Notes: generated from the letters alone by a model not told the origin. Counted from the stretch's first letter, positions 1 to 8,857 are shown. The stretch: DNA of 64,000 nt from Pseudoalteromonas spongiae UST010723-006 (GCF_000238255.3 NZ_CP011039.1:1041001-1105000); one strand, 5' to 3'. Numbers and translations are program-made.

Positions 1-189
1 GATTACTTCTTGCGCGTTAATATCGCCTTCTACACGACCGTCATTGCCGATAGTTAGGCTTTGTACATTCACTTCGCCAATGATGCAGCCTTCTAACTGA
101 ATTGTGCCTGAGTTGTTAATTGTCCCGGAGATTTCAACGTCTGATGAGATAATAGAAGGAAACGAATTTTTTTTCTTATTGGAGAACAT
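1..189 (-). CDS. bactofilin family protein (N-terminal part)
   Basis: Partial gene running off the left edge; 63 residues are visible, starting MFSNKKKNSFPSI. After a short basic, disordered leader comes the start of the bactofilin (DUF583) beta-helix, with the hallmark 'isGtinnsGtiqleG.i.Gev..qsltIG.dGrveGdi.A' spacing of glycines. Bactofilins polymerise without nucleotides into cytoskeletal scaffolds at the inner membrane and often localise peptidoglycan enzymes. The ATG at 187-189 overlaps the end of the upstream M23 peptidase gene by 14 nt, so the two are almost certainly co-translated. That pairing is common for bactofilins and supports the assignment. The C-terminal part is outside the window. 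Confidence 0.88.
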   Translation of the reverse strand, partial: MFSNKKKNSFPSIISSDVEISGTINNSGTIQLEGCIIGEVNVQSLTIGNDGRVEGDINAQEVI

Positions 190-1396
190 TCTCAAATGCC
201 TTAGTTAATTTTAACGGGTTAATATGTTTTTCATTGTGTAAAATTTCATAATGTAAATGGGTGCCTGTACTGCGTCCTGAGTTACCCATTAACCCGATAA
301 CTTGGTCCTTTTGTACTTCTTGTCCACGTTTTACGTTAATTTTAGCTAAATGCCCGTAGCGTGTTACGAATCCATTCTTATGTTCAATTTCGATAAATTT
401 ACCATAGCCGCCATTGCGACCTGCACGTTTTACTGTGCCATGTGCTGGGGCAAAAATTTCAGTTTTGTGCCAGCCAGCTAAATCAACGCCGCGGTGCATT
501 GCTCTGCGCTTGGTAACAGGGTCGGTACGTAGGCCATAGCTACTTGAAACATAAAATGCTTTAGCCGGCAAACTGGTCGGTAGTAATTCAAGATTACCGC
601 TTAGCTGATTAAGTACTACGATTTTATCTAATAGCGCTTGCTGATCTTTACTCAGTACAGACGCATCAACCGCATTAAATGGACCACCTTGAGCTGTTTC
701 ATCTAACTCTTTGTTAATTAAGGTTGTGTGGTCAACTCCAGCTTTTTCCAACGCTTTTAATAGGCTCTCAGTACGGCCATCGACAACTTGAGCAAGGGTA
801 GTAAACTGAGTATCAAGCAGTTGGTTTTCACGCGCGATGTCATTTTCAATGGTTTCTTCGCTAGTGCTGTCATCTTGCGTGTCAGATTCACCTTCACTTT
901 CAGCCTTAGGCTCAGGTTTGCTATCTTGTTTTTTATCTTGCGCTTTTTTTGTAACGTCAGCGTCTTCTGGCTTTGTTTCGGTGTCAGATATTTTCGCTTG
1001 TTGCTCTGGTTGAACAGGAGCATTTTCTTTTTGCGTGGCGTCTTGTTGCGCCTGAAATTCTTCTTGCTGTGCTTCAGGTAATGACTCAAGCATATTGGTC
1101 ATTAGTTGTGATTTTTCATCAATTTGAGAAATGCGACTTGAAAGTTCGCTGTGTTTTTCACGATAGGATAGGTGTAGCGCATCGAGTTCAGATTGTTTTT
1201 GCTCAATGACTTGCTGTTGTTCGGTGATCACGCCATTTAGCTCAACGTATTGATAGCTACCCGCACCAGCAATAACGCACACAGCAAGACCTACGAAAAA
1301 TAGCATTACTTGCAGCCAGCTTGGCAAAGTAAGGTATTTTACGTCACCGTTTTGGCGGATCAGTAACTGTTTATCTGGAAAAAGTGCTTTTAACAT
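176..1396 (-). CDS. membrane-anchored M23 family metallopeptidase
   Basis: 406 aa. One transmembrane segment near residues 28-48 is followed by a coiled coil (about 52-115), a very acidic/Gln/Lys-rich low-complexity linker (about 110-190), a second helical stretch, and a C-terminal LytM/M23 domain (about 280-395). The zinc and catalytic motifs are complete: H301 and D305 (HRGVD), H349 (RYGHL), and H380/H382 (HLHYE). It should therefore be an active periplasmic peptidoglycan endopeptidase rather than a degenerate activator such as EnvC or NlpD. The gene is followed, with overlap, by a bactofilin gene, which suggests a scaffold-directed cell-wall hydrolase affecting cell shape. The substrate bond is inferred from the family only. 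Confidence 0.9.
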   Translation of the reverse strand: MLKALFPDKQLLIRQNGDVKYLTLPSWLQVMLFFVGLAVCVIAGAGSYQYVELNGVITEQQQVIEQKQSELDALHLSYREKHSELSSRISQIDEKSQLMTNMLESLPEAQQEEFQAQQDATQKENAPVQPEQQAKISDTETKPEDADVTKKAQDKKQDSKPEPKAESEGESDTQDDSTSEETIENDIARENQLLDTQFTTLAQVVDGRTESLLKALEKAGVDHTTLINKELDETAQGGPFNAVDASVLSKDQQALLDKIVVLNQLSGNLELLPTSLPAKAFYVSSSYGLRTDPVTKRRAMHRGVDLAGWHKTEIFAPAHGTVKRAGRNGGYGKFIEIEHKNGFVTRYGHLAKINVKRGQEVQKDQVIGLMGNSGRSTGTHLHYEILHNEKHINPLKLTKAFENVLQ

Positions 1397-1527
1397 TATG
1401 AAAACCGACGTAGTTAAATATACTGCCTTTGATTATTATTAATTAGCAGGCAAGTTAACCGGTACAAGATACCAACATACTGCAAAAAATCCAGAAAAAT
1501 TTTTGAAATACGACTTAAGAAGGAGTA

Positions 1528-1554
1528 TTAGGTGGCAATTTGCTTGCCACCTAA
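1528..1554 (-). other. strong hairpin downstream of fahA
   Basis: Perfect 11-bp stem (TTAGGTGGCAA / TTGCCACCTAA) with a 5-nt loop, 14 nt past the fahA stop codon. It sits where a terminator is expected but has no U-tract on the minus strand, so it may act as a 3'-end stabiliser or a Rho-dependent end rather than a classical intrinsic terminator. Confidence 0.45.
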
Positions 1555-1567
1555 AAAGGGCAGGAGG

Positions 1568-2881
1568 TTACTTGGCAGGTAATACCGTGCCTTCAACGCG
1601 GCCAAAGCCAATGCGGTTAAAGCCGTCGGCTTCACACCAACCACGCATAATCACTTTGTCGCCATCTTCCAAGAACTTACGCTCTTCGCCATTGTTAAGT
1701 TTAATGCTTTCTTTACCACCACGAGATAGTTCAAGCATTGAACCTGCTTCTTCATGTTCAGGGCCTGACTGAGTACCTGAACCTAGCATGTCACCTGGAA
1801 TAAAGTTACAGCCATTTACCGTGTGGTGTGTCACCATTTGCGCTACTGTCCAGTAACTGTGTTTGAAGCTCGACTCAGAAAGCTTGCTTGGTGCAGCGCC
1901 GTCAGCACGCATTTTTTCAGATTCAAGTAACACATCCATCTGAATATCGAATGCGCCTGCTTCACGGTTGTGTGAAGACTCTAAGTAGTCAAGCGGCTGT
2001 GGATCGTTTTCATCACGGTGCCACTGTGTACGGTAAGGCGCTAATGCTTCAGTAGTCACAATCCAAGGTGATACAGTCGATGCGAAGTTTTTCGCAAGGA
2101 ATGGTCCTAGCGGCTGATATTCCCACGCTTGTAAGTCACGCGCAGACCAGTCATTAAATAAACAGAAACCAAATACATGATCTTCTGCATCTTGAATGCT
2201 AATTGCATCGCCTAACTCGTTGCCTTTACCAAGGTAGATACCTAGCTCAAGCTCATAGTCCATACGTTTTGCAGGACCAAATGACGGTACGTCTGCATCA
2301 GGCGCTTTTGTTTGGCCTTTTGGACGAGGGAAGCTTTGACCTGATACGCCAATTGATGATGCGCGGCCGTGATAACCGATTGGCACCCATTTGTAGTTAG
2401 GTAAAAGCGGGTTATCAGGGCGGAATAAGCTACCTACCGCTGTTGCGTGGTAAATTGATGTGTAGAAATCGGTGTAGTCGCCAATATGACATGGAAGTGC
2501 ATATTCAACGTCATCTTGCGCTACCAGTGCAGATTCAAGAGCACTTTGCTGCTCAGAGCCTTCACGTAGTGCTTTTGAAAGCGCTAAACGTAGAGCAGAC
2601 CAATATGCCTTACCCATGCCCATAAATTCGTTGAGTGCAGGGGCGTTAGCTGCTTCTACAGCTTCTTGAGCAATGCCTGAGAAAATGCCCGCATCTGCAA
2701 CTACGGCTAAATCTAATACTTGGTCACCGATTGCGACACCACCGCGAAATTCTTCTGACGATCCTTTAAGACGGAAAGAAGCAAATGGCAGGTTTTGAAT
2801 TGGGAAGTCATTGCCAGCAACGTTTGCGCTGCTTACCCAGCTTTTTAAATTAATATCGTGCGTTTCATTGATAAAAGACAT
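1568..2881 (-). CDS. fahA: fumarylacetoacetase
   Basis: 437 aa, the normal length for the family. It hydrolyses 4-fumarylacetoacetate to fumarate and acetoacetate, the last step of tyrosine/homogentisate breakdown in the cytosol. The N-terminal SH3-like domain (1-120) is followed by the FAH fold. Residues aligning with the mammalian active site keep their spacing: D138 and H145 in DYTDFYTSIYHA, E210/E212 in MDYELELG, and D244 in NDWSARDLQAWEYQPLGPF. It lies downstream of hpd on the same strand, 149 bp away, with a terminator-like hairpin between. Homogentisate dioxygenase and maleylacetoacetate isomerase, needed between the two steps, are not in this window. Confidence 0.95.
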   Translation of the reverse strand: MSFINETHDINLKSWVSSANVAGNDFPIQNLPFASFRLKGSSEEFRGGVAIGDQVLDLAVVADAGIFSGIAQEAVEAANAPALNEFMGMGKAYWSALRLALSKALREGSEQQSALESALVAQDDVEYALPCHIGDYTDFYTSIYHATAVGSLFRPDNPLLPNYKWVPIGYHGRASSIGVSGQSFPRPKGQTKAPDADVPSFGPAKRMDYELELGIYLGKGNELGDAISIQDAEDHVFGFCLFNDWSARDLQAWEYQPLGPFLAKNFASTVSPWIVTTEALAPYRTQWHRDENDPQPLDYLESSHNREAGAFDIQMDVLLESEKMRADGAAPSKLSESSFKHSYWTVAQMVTHHTVNGCNFIPGDMLGSGTQSGPEHEEAGSMLELSRGGKESIKLNNGEERKFLEDGDKVIMRGWCEADGFNRIGFGRVEGTVLPAK

Positions 2882-2971
2882 GGTCTTTCCTTTTGCTTTT
2901 ATTGGCTTAGGCTAAATATGGCGATTGAATTAATAAATTCAAGTTTGAAAACATGTTAGCCTTGAAATAGC

Positions 2972-3008
2972 AAAAGCAGCTTGGCCAAAAAAGACGAAAG
3001 CTGCTTTT
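2972..3008 (-). terminator. putative terminator after hpd
   Basis: 11-bp stem AAAAGCAGCTT / AAGCTGCTTTT with a 15-nt loop, 23 nt past the hpd stop. It may only partly separate hpd from fahA, since no strong promoter for fahA is evident. Confidence 0.5.
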
Positions 3009-3030
3009 TATGTTGTTAGCTTATCTTAAC

Positions 3031-4077
3031 TTAGATAACACCACGGCGCTCTTGGTCACGCTCGATTGATTCGAACAATGCTTGGAAGTTACCTTCACCA
3101 AAACCGCCATCGTCAACACGTTGGATCATTTCGATAAAGATTGGGCCAAATAGGTTTTTAGTGAAGATTTGCAGTAAGTAACAGTCTTCGCTTTGGCTAT
3201 CTACCAGAATTTGGTGCTCTCTGATTTTATCTTTGTCTTCTTTAACCCAAGGAACACGGTCAAAAATAGTGTCGTAATAATGATCTACGATATCTAAAGT
3301 TGCAATATTTGTTTGGTCTAGCTTATCTAGAGAGCCCACTAAGTCGTTGGTTAAAAACGCTAAGTGTTGAACACCTGGGCCATTGTATTCATCTAGATAT
3401 TCATCAATTTGGTTGTTGTTATCGTCTTTACCTTCATTGATTGGAATCGAGAATGTGCCACATGGTGACTTAAGTGCGTAAGACAATAGTGCCGTTTTCT
3501 GACCTTTAATGTCGAAGTAACGTACTTCTTCAAAACCAAATACGTCTTTGTAGAAATTCGCCCATGTTTCCATAGTGCCTTTGTAAACATTGTTAGTAAG
3601 GTGGTCGATGCGAAGGAAACCTTTGTCTTCAACAATGTTTTGCTTAGCTAGGTCTTCAAAGTCATTTGCATAGATAGAGCCTTTATCACCAAATACGTCG
3701 ATGAAGTAAATTAGGCTGTCACCAATACCGTAAATTGCTGGGTATGGTAAATCTTTATTAGCCGCATCTGTCGCAGGCTTTGCACCACGCTCAACAGCAA
3801 CATCAAATGCTTTTTGTGCATCAGCTACACGCCAGCCCATTGAACAAATTGCAGGGCCGTGTGATTTAGCAAATTCAGCTGAAAAACCATCACGCTCATT
3901 GTTTAGTAAAAAATGAATATCATGTTGGTTGTAGTAGGTGATGTCTTTACCTTTAAACTTTTTCAGTTTTGAAAAACCAAAGTCTGCAAAGATCTTGTCC
4001 ATATAATCTGCATCTGGTGTCGCATATTCAGTAAATTCGATACCTAATAAACCGAGTGGGTTATTTACTTGAGTCAT
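3031..4077 (-). CDS. hpd: 4-hydroxyphenylpyruvate dioxygenase
   Basis: 348 aa from the ATG at 4075-4077 (MTQVNNPLGLLGIEF). This start has AGGGG 7 nt upstream and fits the family length; an upstream in-frame start would add 21 unrelated residues. The non-haem Fe(II) enzyme converts 4-hydroxyphenylpyruvate to homogentisate. The two vicinal-oxygen-chelate halves are visible, and the 2-His-1-Glu iron facial triad is intact: H159 (RIDHLTNN), H238 (GVQHLAF), E316 (FIEMIQR). With fahA downstream it forms part of the tyrosine degradation route; homogentisate made here is also the precursor of pyomelanin. Candidate TyrR boxes lie upstream. Confidence 0.96.
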   Translation of the reverse strand: MTQVNNPLGLLGIEFTEYATPDADYMDKIFADFGFSKLKKFKGKDITYYNQHDIHFLLNNERDGFSAEFAKSHGPAICSMGWRVADAQKAFDVAVERGAKPATDAANKDLPYPAIYGIGDSLIYFIDVFGDKGSIYANDFEDLAKQNIVEDKGFLRIDHLTNNVYKGTMETWANFYKDVFGFEEVRYFDIKGQKTALLSYALKSPCGTFSIPINEGKDDNNNQIDEYLDEYNGPGVQHLAFLTNDLVGSLDKLDQTNIATLDIVDHYYDTIFDRVPWVKEDKDKIREHQILVDSQSEDCYLLQIFTKNLFGPIFIEMIQRVDDGGFGEGNFQALFESIERDQERRGVI

Positions 4078-4167
4078 TTTTTGTCCCCTAAAGAGTGAGA
4101 GATGGCTTATTACGTTTCGAGTGGCCAACTCTTTAAACACGAATTGGCTAGATAATTATGCAAAAGT

Positions 4168-4185
4168 TGTAAAAGGAAAAGAGCT
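4168..4185 (-). promoter_or_regulatory. weak candidate TyrR box (hpd)
   Basis: TGTAAAAGGAAAAGAGCT keeps the G-N14-C core and one perfect half-site of the TyrR consensus TGTAAA-N6-TTTACA, but the second arm is poor. It lies 45 bp centre-to-centre from the better box at 4213-4230, reminiscent of strong/weak pairs in enterobacterial TyrR promoters. Confidence 0.3.
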
Positions 4186-4212
4186 GAGGTGATTTTGCTA
4201 GGGGTGGCTTTT

Positions 4213-4230
4213 TGTAAACTTTTAAATACA
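4213..4230 (-). promoter_or_regulatory. candidate TyrR/PhhR box upstream of hpd
   Basis: TGTAAACTTTTAAATACA matches TGTAAA-N6-TTTACA with one perfect arm, four of six bases in the other, and the invariant G and C 14 bases apart. It is centred about 145 bp upstream of the hpd ATG, inside the 360-bp gene-free stretch 4078-4437, where I see nothing else of note besides the weaker box. A tyrR gene is present in this window, so regulation of hpd by TyrR is plausible. Confidence 0.5.
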
Positions 4231-4437
4231 AAAAAGGCAATATTTAGCTGTTTCTTTTAATGCGATTTATTGGTGCATAAAAAACAGCCTATTTTGCACG
4301 AGTAAAATTTTGATTTCTGCGGTGTGAATGGTGAGTAGATAAAAACAGGCTAAAATGTAGCACTGTTAATGGCGTGTGATTTTTGCTCATATTTGTGCAG
4401 TTTTATTTACAATTTTGAGTAAGCGACGCGTACGCAC

Positions 4438-4462
4438 AAAAAAAGGGGCGTTGGCCCCTTTT
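4438..4462 (-). terminator. intrinsic terminator of the phosphoesterase lipoprotein gene
   Basis: AAAAGGGGC / GCCCCTTTT stem with GTTG loop, followed on the minus strand by a run of seven T, directly after the stop codon at 4473. Confidence 0.85.
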
Positions 4463-4472
4463 AGAATCATTG

Positions 4473-7190
4473 CTATTTTTTACTGTTAAAGAACTTTTCA
4501 CGTTGTTTTAACCAAGGGTTAATCGCCATTGTGGCAACGCTTTCACTGTGACGTTCCACTTTTTGATTGAGTGCCCGAGTACTTTGATTAAACCGCATCG
4601 TTTTACTTGGGCCGCCAAGGTTGGCTATTTCATCTGCATCGAAGCTACGCCCAGCAAAAAGTAGTGCGTTTAAATAGCCCGGTTCAGTTTCATAAGTGTC
4701 GTCTGTCAGCAGTAACAAGGTATTACTGAGCGCCCAGCGTTCACCAATTTCACCTTCGTCTTTTTCACCGACTAACTCGCCGTTAATAAATACTTTTAAA
4801 ACCCCATTTTCAGGCGCGCTATAAAACACAATCGCAACGCGATACCAGATGTTGGGTTGTAGGTTACCAAAGAAGCCACTATCACGGGTTGTGATACCTA
4901 CGCCATTAGTGTCTCGGTCAACAAATAGATCCGCATCGTCGTTGTTAAGTTGGTCTGTTTGCAGTAGCCCACGGAATTCATTGCTACTGCTTTGCGGCCA
5001 CATAATATCCATTACTAAAGTGTAATCGGCTACTTTATTGCTTTGGTAAAAATCGCCGTTAGCGGGCACATTATGCTTTAATGCCAAGCCTTGCGATGGG
5101 CTATGACGACCAAAGGCCAGTACGCCAGAGCTGCCATCGGGTAGATCTGCAATATTGGCATCGCTGGTACTTACAAATGGGCTGCGTTCCGGCCCCCAAT
5201 CTTTATTGAGTGGATCAAAGTAGCTCAGTTCACTCGGGCCAAAATCAGCTTTAAATGGCGCATCTAAATCATTGAAATTCCAAATTGTGACATAGTTATC
5301 TTCAAGGCAGCTATTTAATGGTTGGTTGGTATCAATATGCACACATTGGCTAGTTCGCTGGCGGGCATATTGATCAAGCGCCCACCAAGATTCTGATAAT
5401 TCTGTAGGCGTAGGTAACGTAACCCCCGAGAAGAACAGGTTGCCGTTATAGGCAGGGCCTTTTTGCAGTGCTACGCGATAGGTTTTGTCATTGCTGATAG
5501 ATTTATCACTTGCCAGTTTAAATACCCATTCTGGCTGCGCTAAACGCATTTGGTTTAGCTCACTGCCCGTAACGGAGACTTCATAAAGCGCGTTAAACCC
5601 AGGAGTGTCAGATGGCTGTCTTTCAACATAGTAGGTCTCGTGAAACTTCTCTTGGGTTAGTTTGCCCGGAGTCCAACGGTTTTGTACTTGAATTGGATCA
5701 AACAAGGCGGCATCGACACTGTGGGTAAAGAATGTTGCATTTGCTAAAATTTCGGCGGTTTGCGCTTCGTTAGGGTAATTTTCAGAAAAGGCAATAGCGG
5801 TATTGGTATCAGGCGCGTAGCGCCCCATAATCTGCTCAATAGTGCCGACCATTTGTTGGTCAACGACATCGATATTACTCGTTAAATATGTTTTGTAGTC
5901 ATAGTTAGTAATGGTGTTTGAATCGGTATTTATCGTCAGGGTTAAGTCCGTTAGGCCTTGCGCAAAAAAGTTTGGCTGAATAACCAGCGCACCGTTATCG
6001 AGTGCCTGAATACTTTCACCGCCGTGGGTATGGCCACCTAATACTAAATTAACGCCAGTGATGTTTTCGGCAATACGGGTGTCGCCACCTATACCCATGT
6101 GGCTAAGCATAACCATAAAATCAACATCTTCACTATAGGTATTAACAATACCTTGCGCAACGGAAGTCCAGTCCCAGTTCATTTTAAAGTCGGGAATAAA
6201 ATCTGGAATAGGGGCGGTTTGTAAGGGTTCATCAAGTTCGTTCCATGGCACTGAAGTCATGCCAAAAAAGCCCACCTTTAAACAACCTACTTGCACCGCG
6301 GCAAAATCAACAGCGGCGAAGCCGTTTTCGTCATTGCCGACATAGCGCGTATTACTGGCGAGCACTATGGCATGGTCGTCATTGGCATAATCTAATAATT
6401 GTGTTGGCCCCCACGCATAATCGTGATTACCGACAACACGGACATCAAACTCCATTGCTTTTATTGCATCGACCGTGGCAAGCCCTTGTGAAATTTGTTC
6501 GGCTACTGTGCCTTTTTCGTAGTCGTCACCACCATTAGTGAATAAGGTATACGGCTGTGCTGATTTGGCATTTTGGTAGTGGCCTTTTATGCGACTGAAA
6601 AGTTGTTCTTTATAACCAAAACGAGAGTGTAAATCGGCCACATGAATAAAGCGCAGCGCTTGCTCATTTGCATTGGCATCACACTCGGGGCCAATCACTT
6701 TACTAATTTCTAATTCGCGCTTTGGCTCAAAAAGCACCGCATATTGACCTAGTTGACTAAGATTCGCTTTAACGCTTGCAGCACCGACACTGCTGGTAAT
6801 CGGATACCAAGTTGTATTTTCTAAACGGGCTAAATACACTTTTCCTTGTTGATATTCAGTTAAATCAACAAACACTTCCATTTCAATTGGGTTGAGCAGT
6901 GTTTTGTCTTCAGGAGAGAGCGTATAGGTATTTGAAATTACCTGTTGCGTTTGCGTTGAAGGCGCGCTTTGTGATGTGCTAACTTTTAGGGTGAAATCAC
7001 TGTCTGAAATGCCTGCGGGTATACGCAGCGTCATTCTGCCATTATCAAAGCTGGCGTTTAAACTCATCGATGGTGTGATTACGCCACCTTGTTCTAGATC
7101 TGGAACATATACTTTTTCAGTTTCGCCACCACCACATGCACTTAGCGCTAAACATATTAGTAATGAACTTAAAAGCTTGTAAGTTTTCAC
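4473..7190 (-). CDS. lipoprotein metallophosphoesterase (5'-nucleotidase-like) with C-terminal LamG-like domain
   Basis: 905 aa starting at GTG 7188-7190 with GGGTGA just upstream. Signal peptide with lipobox LSAC (C19). A beta-rich region (about 35-160) precedes a calcineurin-like phosphoesterase domain with all metal motifs: D186/H188 (ADLHS), D222 (GGDDYEKG), N255/H256 (GNHD), H364 (SHMG), H387/H389 (GGHTHG). A divergent 5'-nucleotidase C-terminal region follows (about 460-620). The last third (about 690-860) looks like a concanavalin/LamG sheet ('WYRVAIVFYS...VFINGELVG') that may bind glycans. Probably a surface or periplasmic nucleotidase or phosphatase scavenging phosphate or nucleosides; the substrate cannot be read from sequence. 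Monocistronic between two terminators. Confidence 0.8.
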   Translation of the reverse strand: MKTYKLLSSLLICLALSACGGGETEKVYVPDLEQGGVITPSMSLNASFDNGRMTLRIPAGISDSDFTLKVSTSQSAPSTQTQQVISNTYTLSPEDKTLLNPIEMEVFVDLTEYQQGKVYLARLENTTWYPITSSVGAASVKANLSQLGQYAVLFEPKRELEISKVIGPECDANANEQALRFIHVADLHSRFGYKEQLFSRIKGHYQNAKSAQPYTLFTNGGDDYEKGTVAEQISQGLATVDAIKAMEFDVRVVGNHDYAWGPTQLLDYANDDHAIVLASNTRYVGNDENGFAAVDFAAVQVGCLKVGFFGMTSVPWNELDEPLQTAPIPDFIPDFKMNWDWTSVAQGIVNTYSEDVDFMVMLSHMGIGGDTRIAENITGVNLVLGGHTHGGESIQALDNGALVIQPNFFAQGLTDLTLTINTDSNTITNYDYKTYLTSNIDVVDQQMVGTIEQIMGRYAPDTNTAIAFSENYPNEAQTAEILANATFFTHSVDAALFDPIQVQNRWTPGKLTQEKFHETYYVERQPSDTPGFNALYEVSVTGSELNQMRLAQPEWVFKLASDKSISNDKTYRVALQKGPAYNGNLFFSGVTLPTPTELSESWWALDQYARQRTSQCVHIDTNQPLNSCLEDNYVTIWNFNDLDAPFKADFGPSELSYFDPLNKDWGPERSPFVSTSDANIADLPDGSSGVLAFGRHSPSQGLALKHNVPANGDFYQSNKVADYTLVMDIMWPQSSSNEFRGLLQTDQLNNDDADLFVDRDTNGVGITTRDSGFFGNLQPNIWYRVAIVFYSAPENGVLKVFINGELVGEKDEGEIGERWALSNTLLLLTDDTYETEPGYLNALLFAGRSFDADEIANLGGPSKTMRFNQSTRALNQKVERHSESVATMAINPWLKQREKFFNSKK

Positions 7191-7267
7191 ATATCACCCA
7201 AAAGAATTAAATTGAGGATGAAAAATACCATATCTGGCGGCTAAGCTTCAATTACACTTAATGACAT

Positions 7268-7302
7268 AAAAAAAGGCCTATAGAAACTATAGGCCTTTTT
7301 TT
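7268..7302. terminator. bidirectional-looking terminator after the POT transporter gene
   Basis: 16-bp stem of A7-GGCCTATAG / CTATAGGCC-T7 with a 3-nt loop, 15 nt past the transporter stop on the minus strand. Confidence 0.88.
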
Positions 7303-7317
7303 GTAATAAGTGCGTTA

Positions 7318-8766
7318 TTAACGAGTCGCTGTTACTTCAAGCTCTTCTTCTAACACTTCTTCTTCAGTGTGGTGGTGATCTTCTGCACCGTGCATCCAAT
7401 CAACAAGTTTATCTGCCATAAAGTACAGTAAAACACCTGAAGCAATCGCAGTAATAAAGATACCGCCAAAGATAGACATTGCATTTGCAAGTTGCTCTTC
7501 TTTAGTCGTGTCGCCGTGGCCAATAAATGAACCAACGATACCACCAACTTTGTTAGCAATTGCAATAAATAGGAACCAAGCACCCATCATTAATGATGCG
7601 ATACGTAGCGGAGCTAGTTTAGTTACCATTGATAAACCAATTGGTGATAAACATAATTCACCCATGGTATGGAAGAAGTATGCACCTACTAACCACCACA
7701 TGCTTGATTTATTTGTTGGGTCACCGTCCATTTCCATAACCGCACCCATCATAAATACAAAACCAATACCTAATAAGATAAGGCCAAGTGCAAATTTAAC
7801 CGGTGAGTTAGGTTCTTTGTTACCAAGACGGATCCAGATAGATGCAATTACCGGAGCAAATACAACGATGAAAATCGCATTTAAAGATTGGAACCACGTA
7901 GTCGGTACTTCGAAGCTACCAATGTTACGGTCTGTGTATTCGTTAGTGAAGATATTCATTAGGCCGCCAGCTTGCTCGAAGCCTGCCCAGAAAACAACAG
8001 TGAAAAGGCCTAATACCATGATTACTTTAATACGGTCGCGCTCAACAGCAGTTAATGGCTCTTTACGTACTTCTGTTTGTTGTTGCTTTTCTAACTTAGC
8101 CGCTGGGATTGTACCTATGTTACCAAGTAGTTTTTGCGCAAATAAGAATTGAATAATAAGTGAGAAGACCATACCAATGCCGGCACAAATGAAGCCTGCT
8201 TGGTAGTTACCATCATAATGTGCAACAACTGAACCTACTACGATACCAGAAAGTGCGGCACCTACGTTGATACCCATATAGAAGATAGTAAATGCGCCAT
8301 CACGACGGTTATCACCTTCTTCATATAAATCACCAACCATGGTTGAAATATTTGGCTTGAATAAACCGTTACCAGCAATTAATAGACCTAAACCTACATA
8401 GAACGCTTCCGTTTCCATGCCAGGTACCCACGCGTGCGGCGTACCTAAGATAAATTGACCTGCAGCCATTAAGAAGCCGCCGATATAAATTGCTTTACGT
8501 TGGCCTAAGTACTGATCCGCTAACCAACCACCGATTAATGGCGTAAGGTAAACAAGACCGGTAAATGTACCATACATTGAAAGTGCATCGGCTTGGGTCC
8601 AACCCATACCGTTACCGCCTTCAGAATATACTTGGTCTACTAAATAAAGTACTAAGATTGCGCGCATTGCGTAGTAGCTAAAGCGCTCCCAAAGTTCTGT
8701 AGTGAATAGCAGGAATAGGCCTTTCGGGTGGCCTAACATTTCACCTGCTTTAGGGACTGAATTCAT
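7318..8766 (-). CDS. POT/PTR2-family proton-dependent oligopeptide transporter
   Basis: 482 aa, about 14 hydrophobic segments, major facilitator fold. Family signatures are clear: the helix-1 motif ExxERFxYY (ELWERFSYY), the PTR2 loop motif with GGWLADQYLGQRKAIYIGG, and the second PTR2 signature around FYMGINVGAALSGIVVG. It imports di- and tripeptides with protons across the inner membrane. The C-terminal tail is His/Glu-rich (DHHHTEEEVLEEELEV), unusual but cytoplasmic. It is transcribed alone. A perfect 17-nt palindrome lies 92 bp upstream and may be its operator. Closest named relatives would be DtpA/YdgR or YjdL-type; the exact subtype is not assigned. Confidence 0.93.
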   Translation of the reverse strand: MNSVPKAGEMLGHPKGLFLLFTTELWERFSYYAMRAILVLYLVDQVYSEGGNGMGWTQADALSMYGTFTGLVYLTPLIGGWLADQYLGQRKAIYIGGFLMAAGQFILGTPHAWVPGMETEAFYVGLGLLIAGNGLFKPNISTMVGDLYEEGDNRRDGAFTIFYMGINVGAALSGIVVGSVVAHYDGNYQAGFICAGIGMVFSLIIQFLFAQKLLGNIGTIPAAKLEKQQQTEVRKEPLTAVERDRIKVIMVLGLFTVVFWAGFEQAGGLMNIFTNEYTDRNIGSFEVPTTWFQSLNAIFIVVFAPVIASIWIRLGNKEPNSPVKFALGLILLGIGFVFMMGAVMEMDGDPTNKSSMWWLVGAYFFHTMGELCLSPIGLSMVTKLAPLRIASLMMGAWFLFIAIANKVGGIVGSFIGHGDTTKEEQLANAMSIFGGIFITAIASGVLLYFMADKLVDWMHGAEDHHHTEEEVLEEELEVTATR

Positions 8767-8857
8767 CGTATGCTTCCTAATTCAAATTATTGTTGTGGCC
8801 AATATTATTATTGTTGTTACTACCTTTCGGTTTGAACGGGCGGCCAATAGTTATGTT

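Noticed and set aside
757..1089. 110-codon and 97-codon frames over the acidic linker of the M23 gene
   Set aside because: Low-complexity Lys/Glu-coding DNA keeps alternative frames open; the products are Lys/Arg/Phe-rich nonsense and overlap a well-supported gene.
1528..1554. Hairpin after fahA as a classical intrinsic terminator
   Set aside because: Strong stem but no T-run on the minus strand; kept only as a hairpin feature.
7508..8152. 214-codon open frame antisense to the POT transporter
   Set aside because: Mirror frame of a clear membrane protein; no ribosome site, no recognisable fold, composition explained by the opposite strand.
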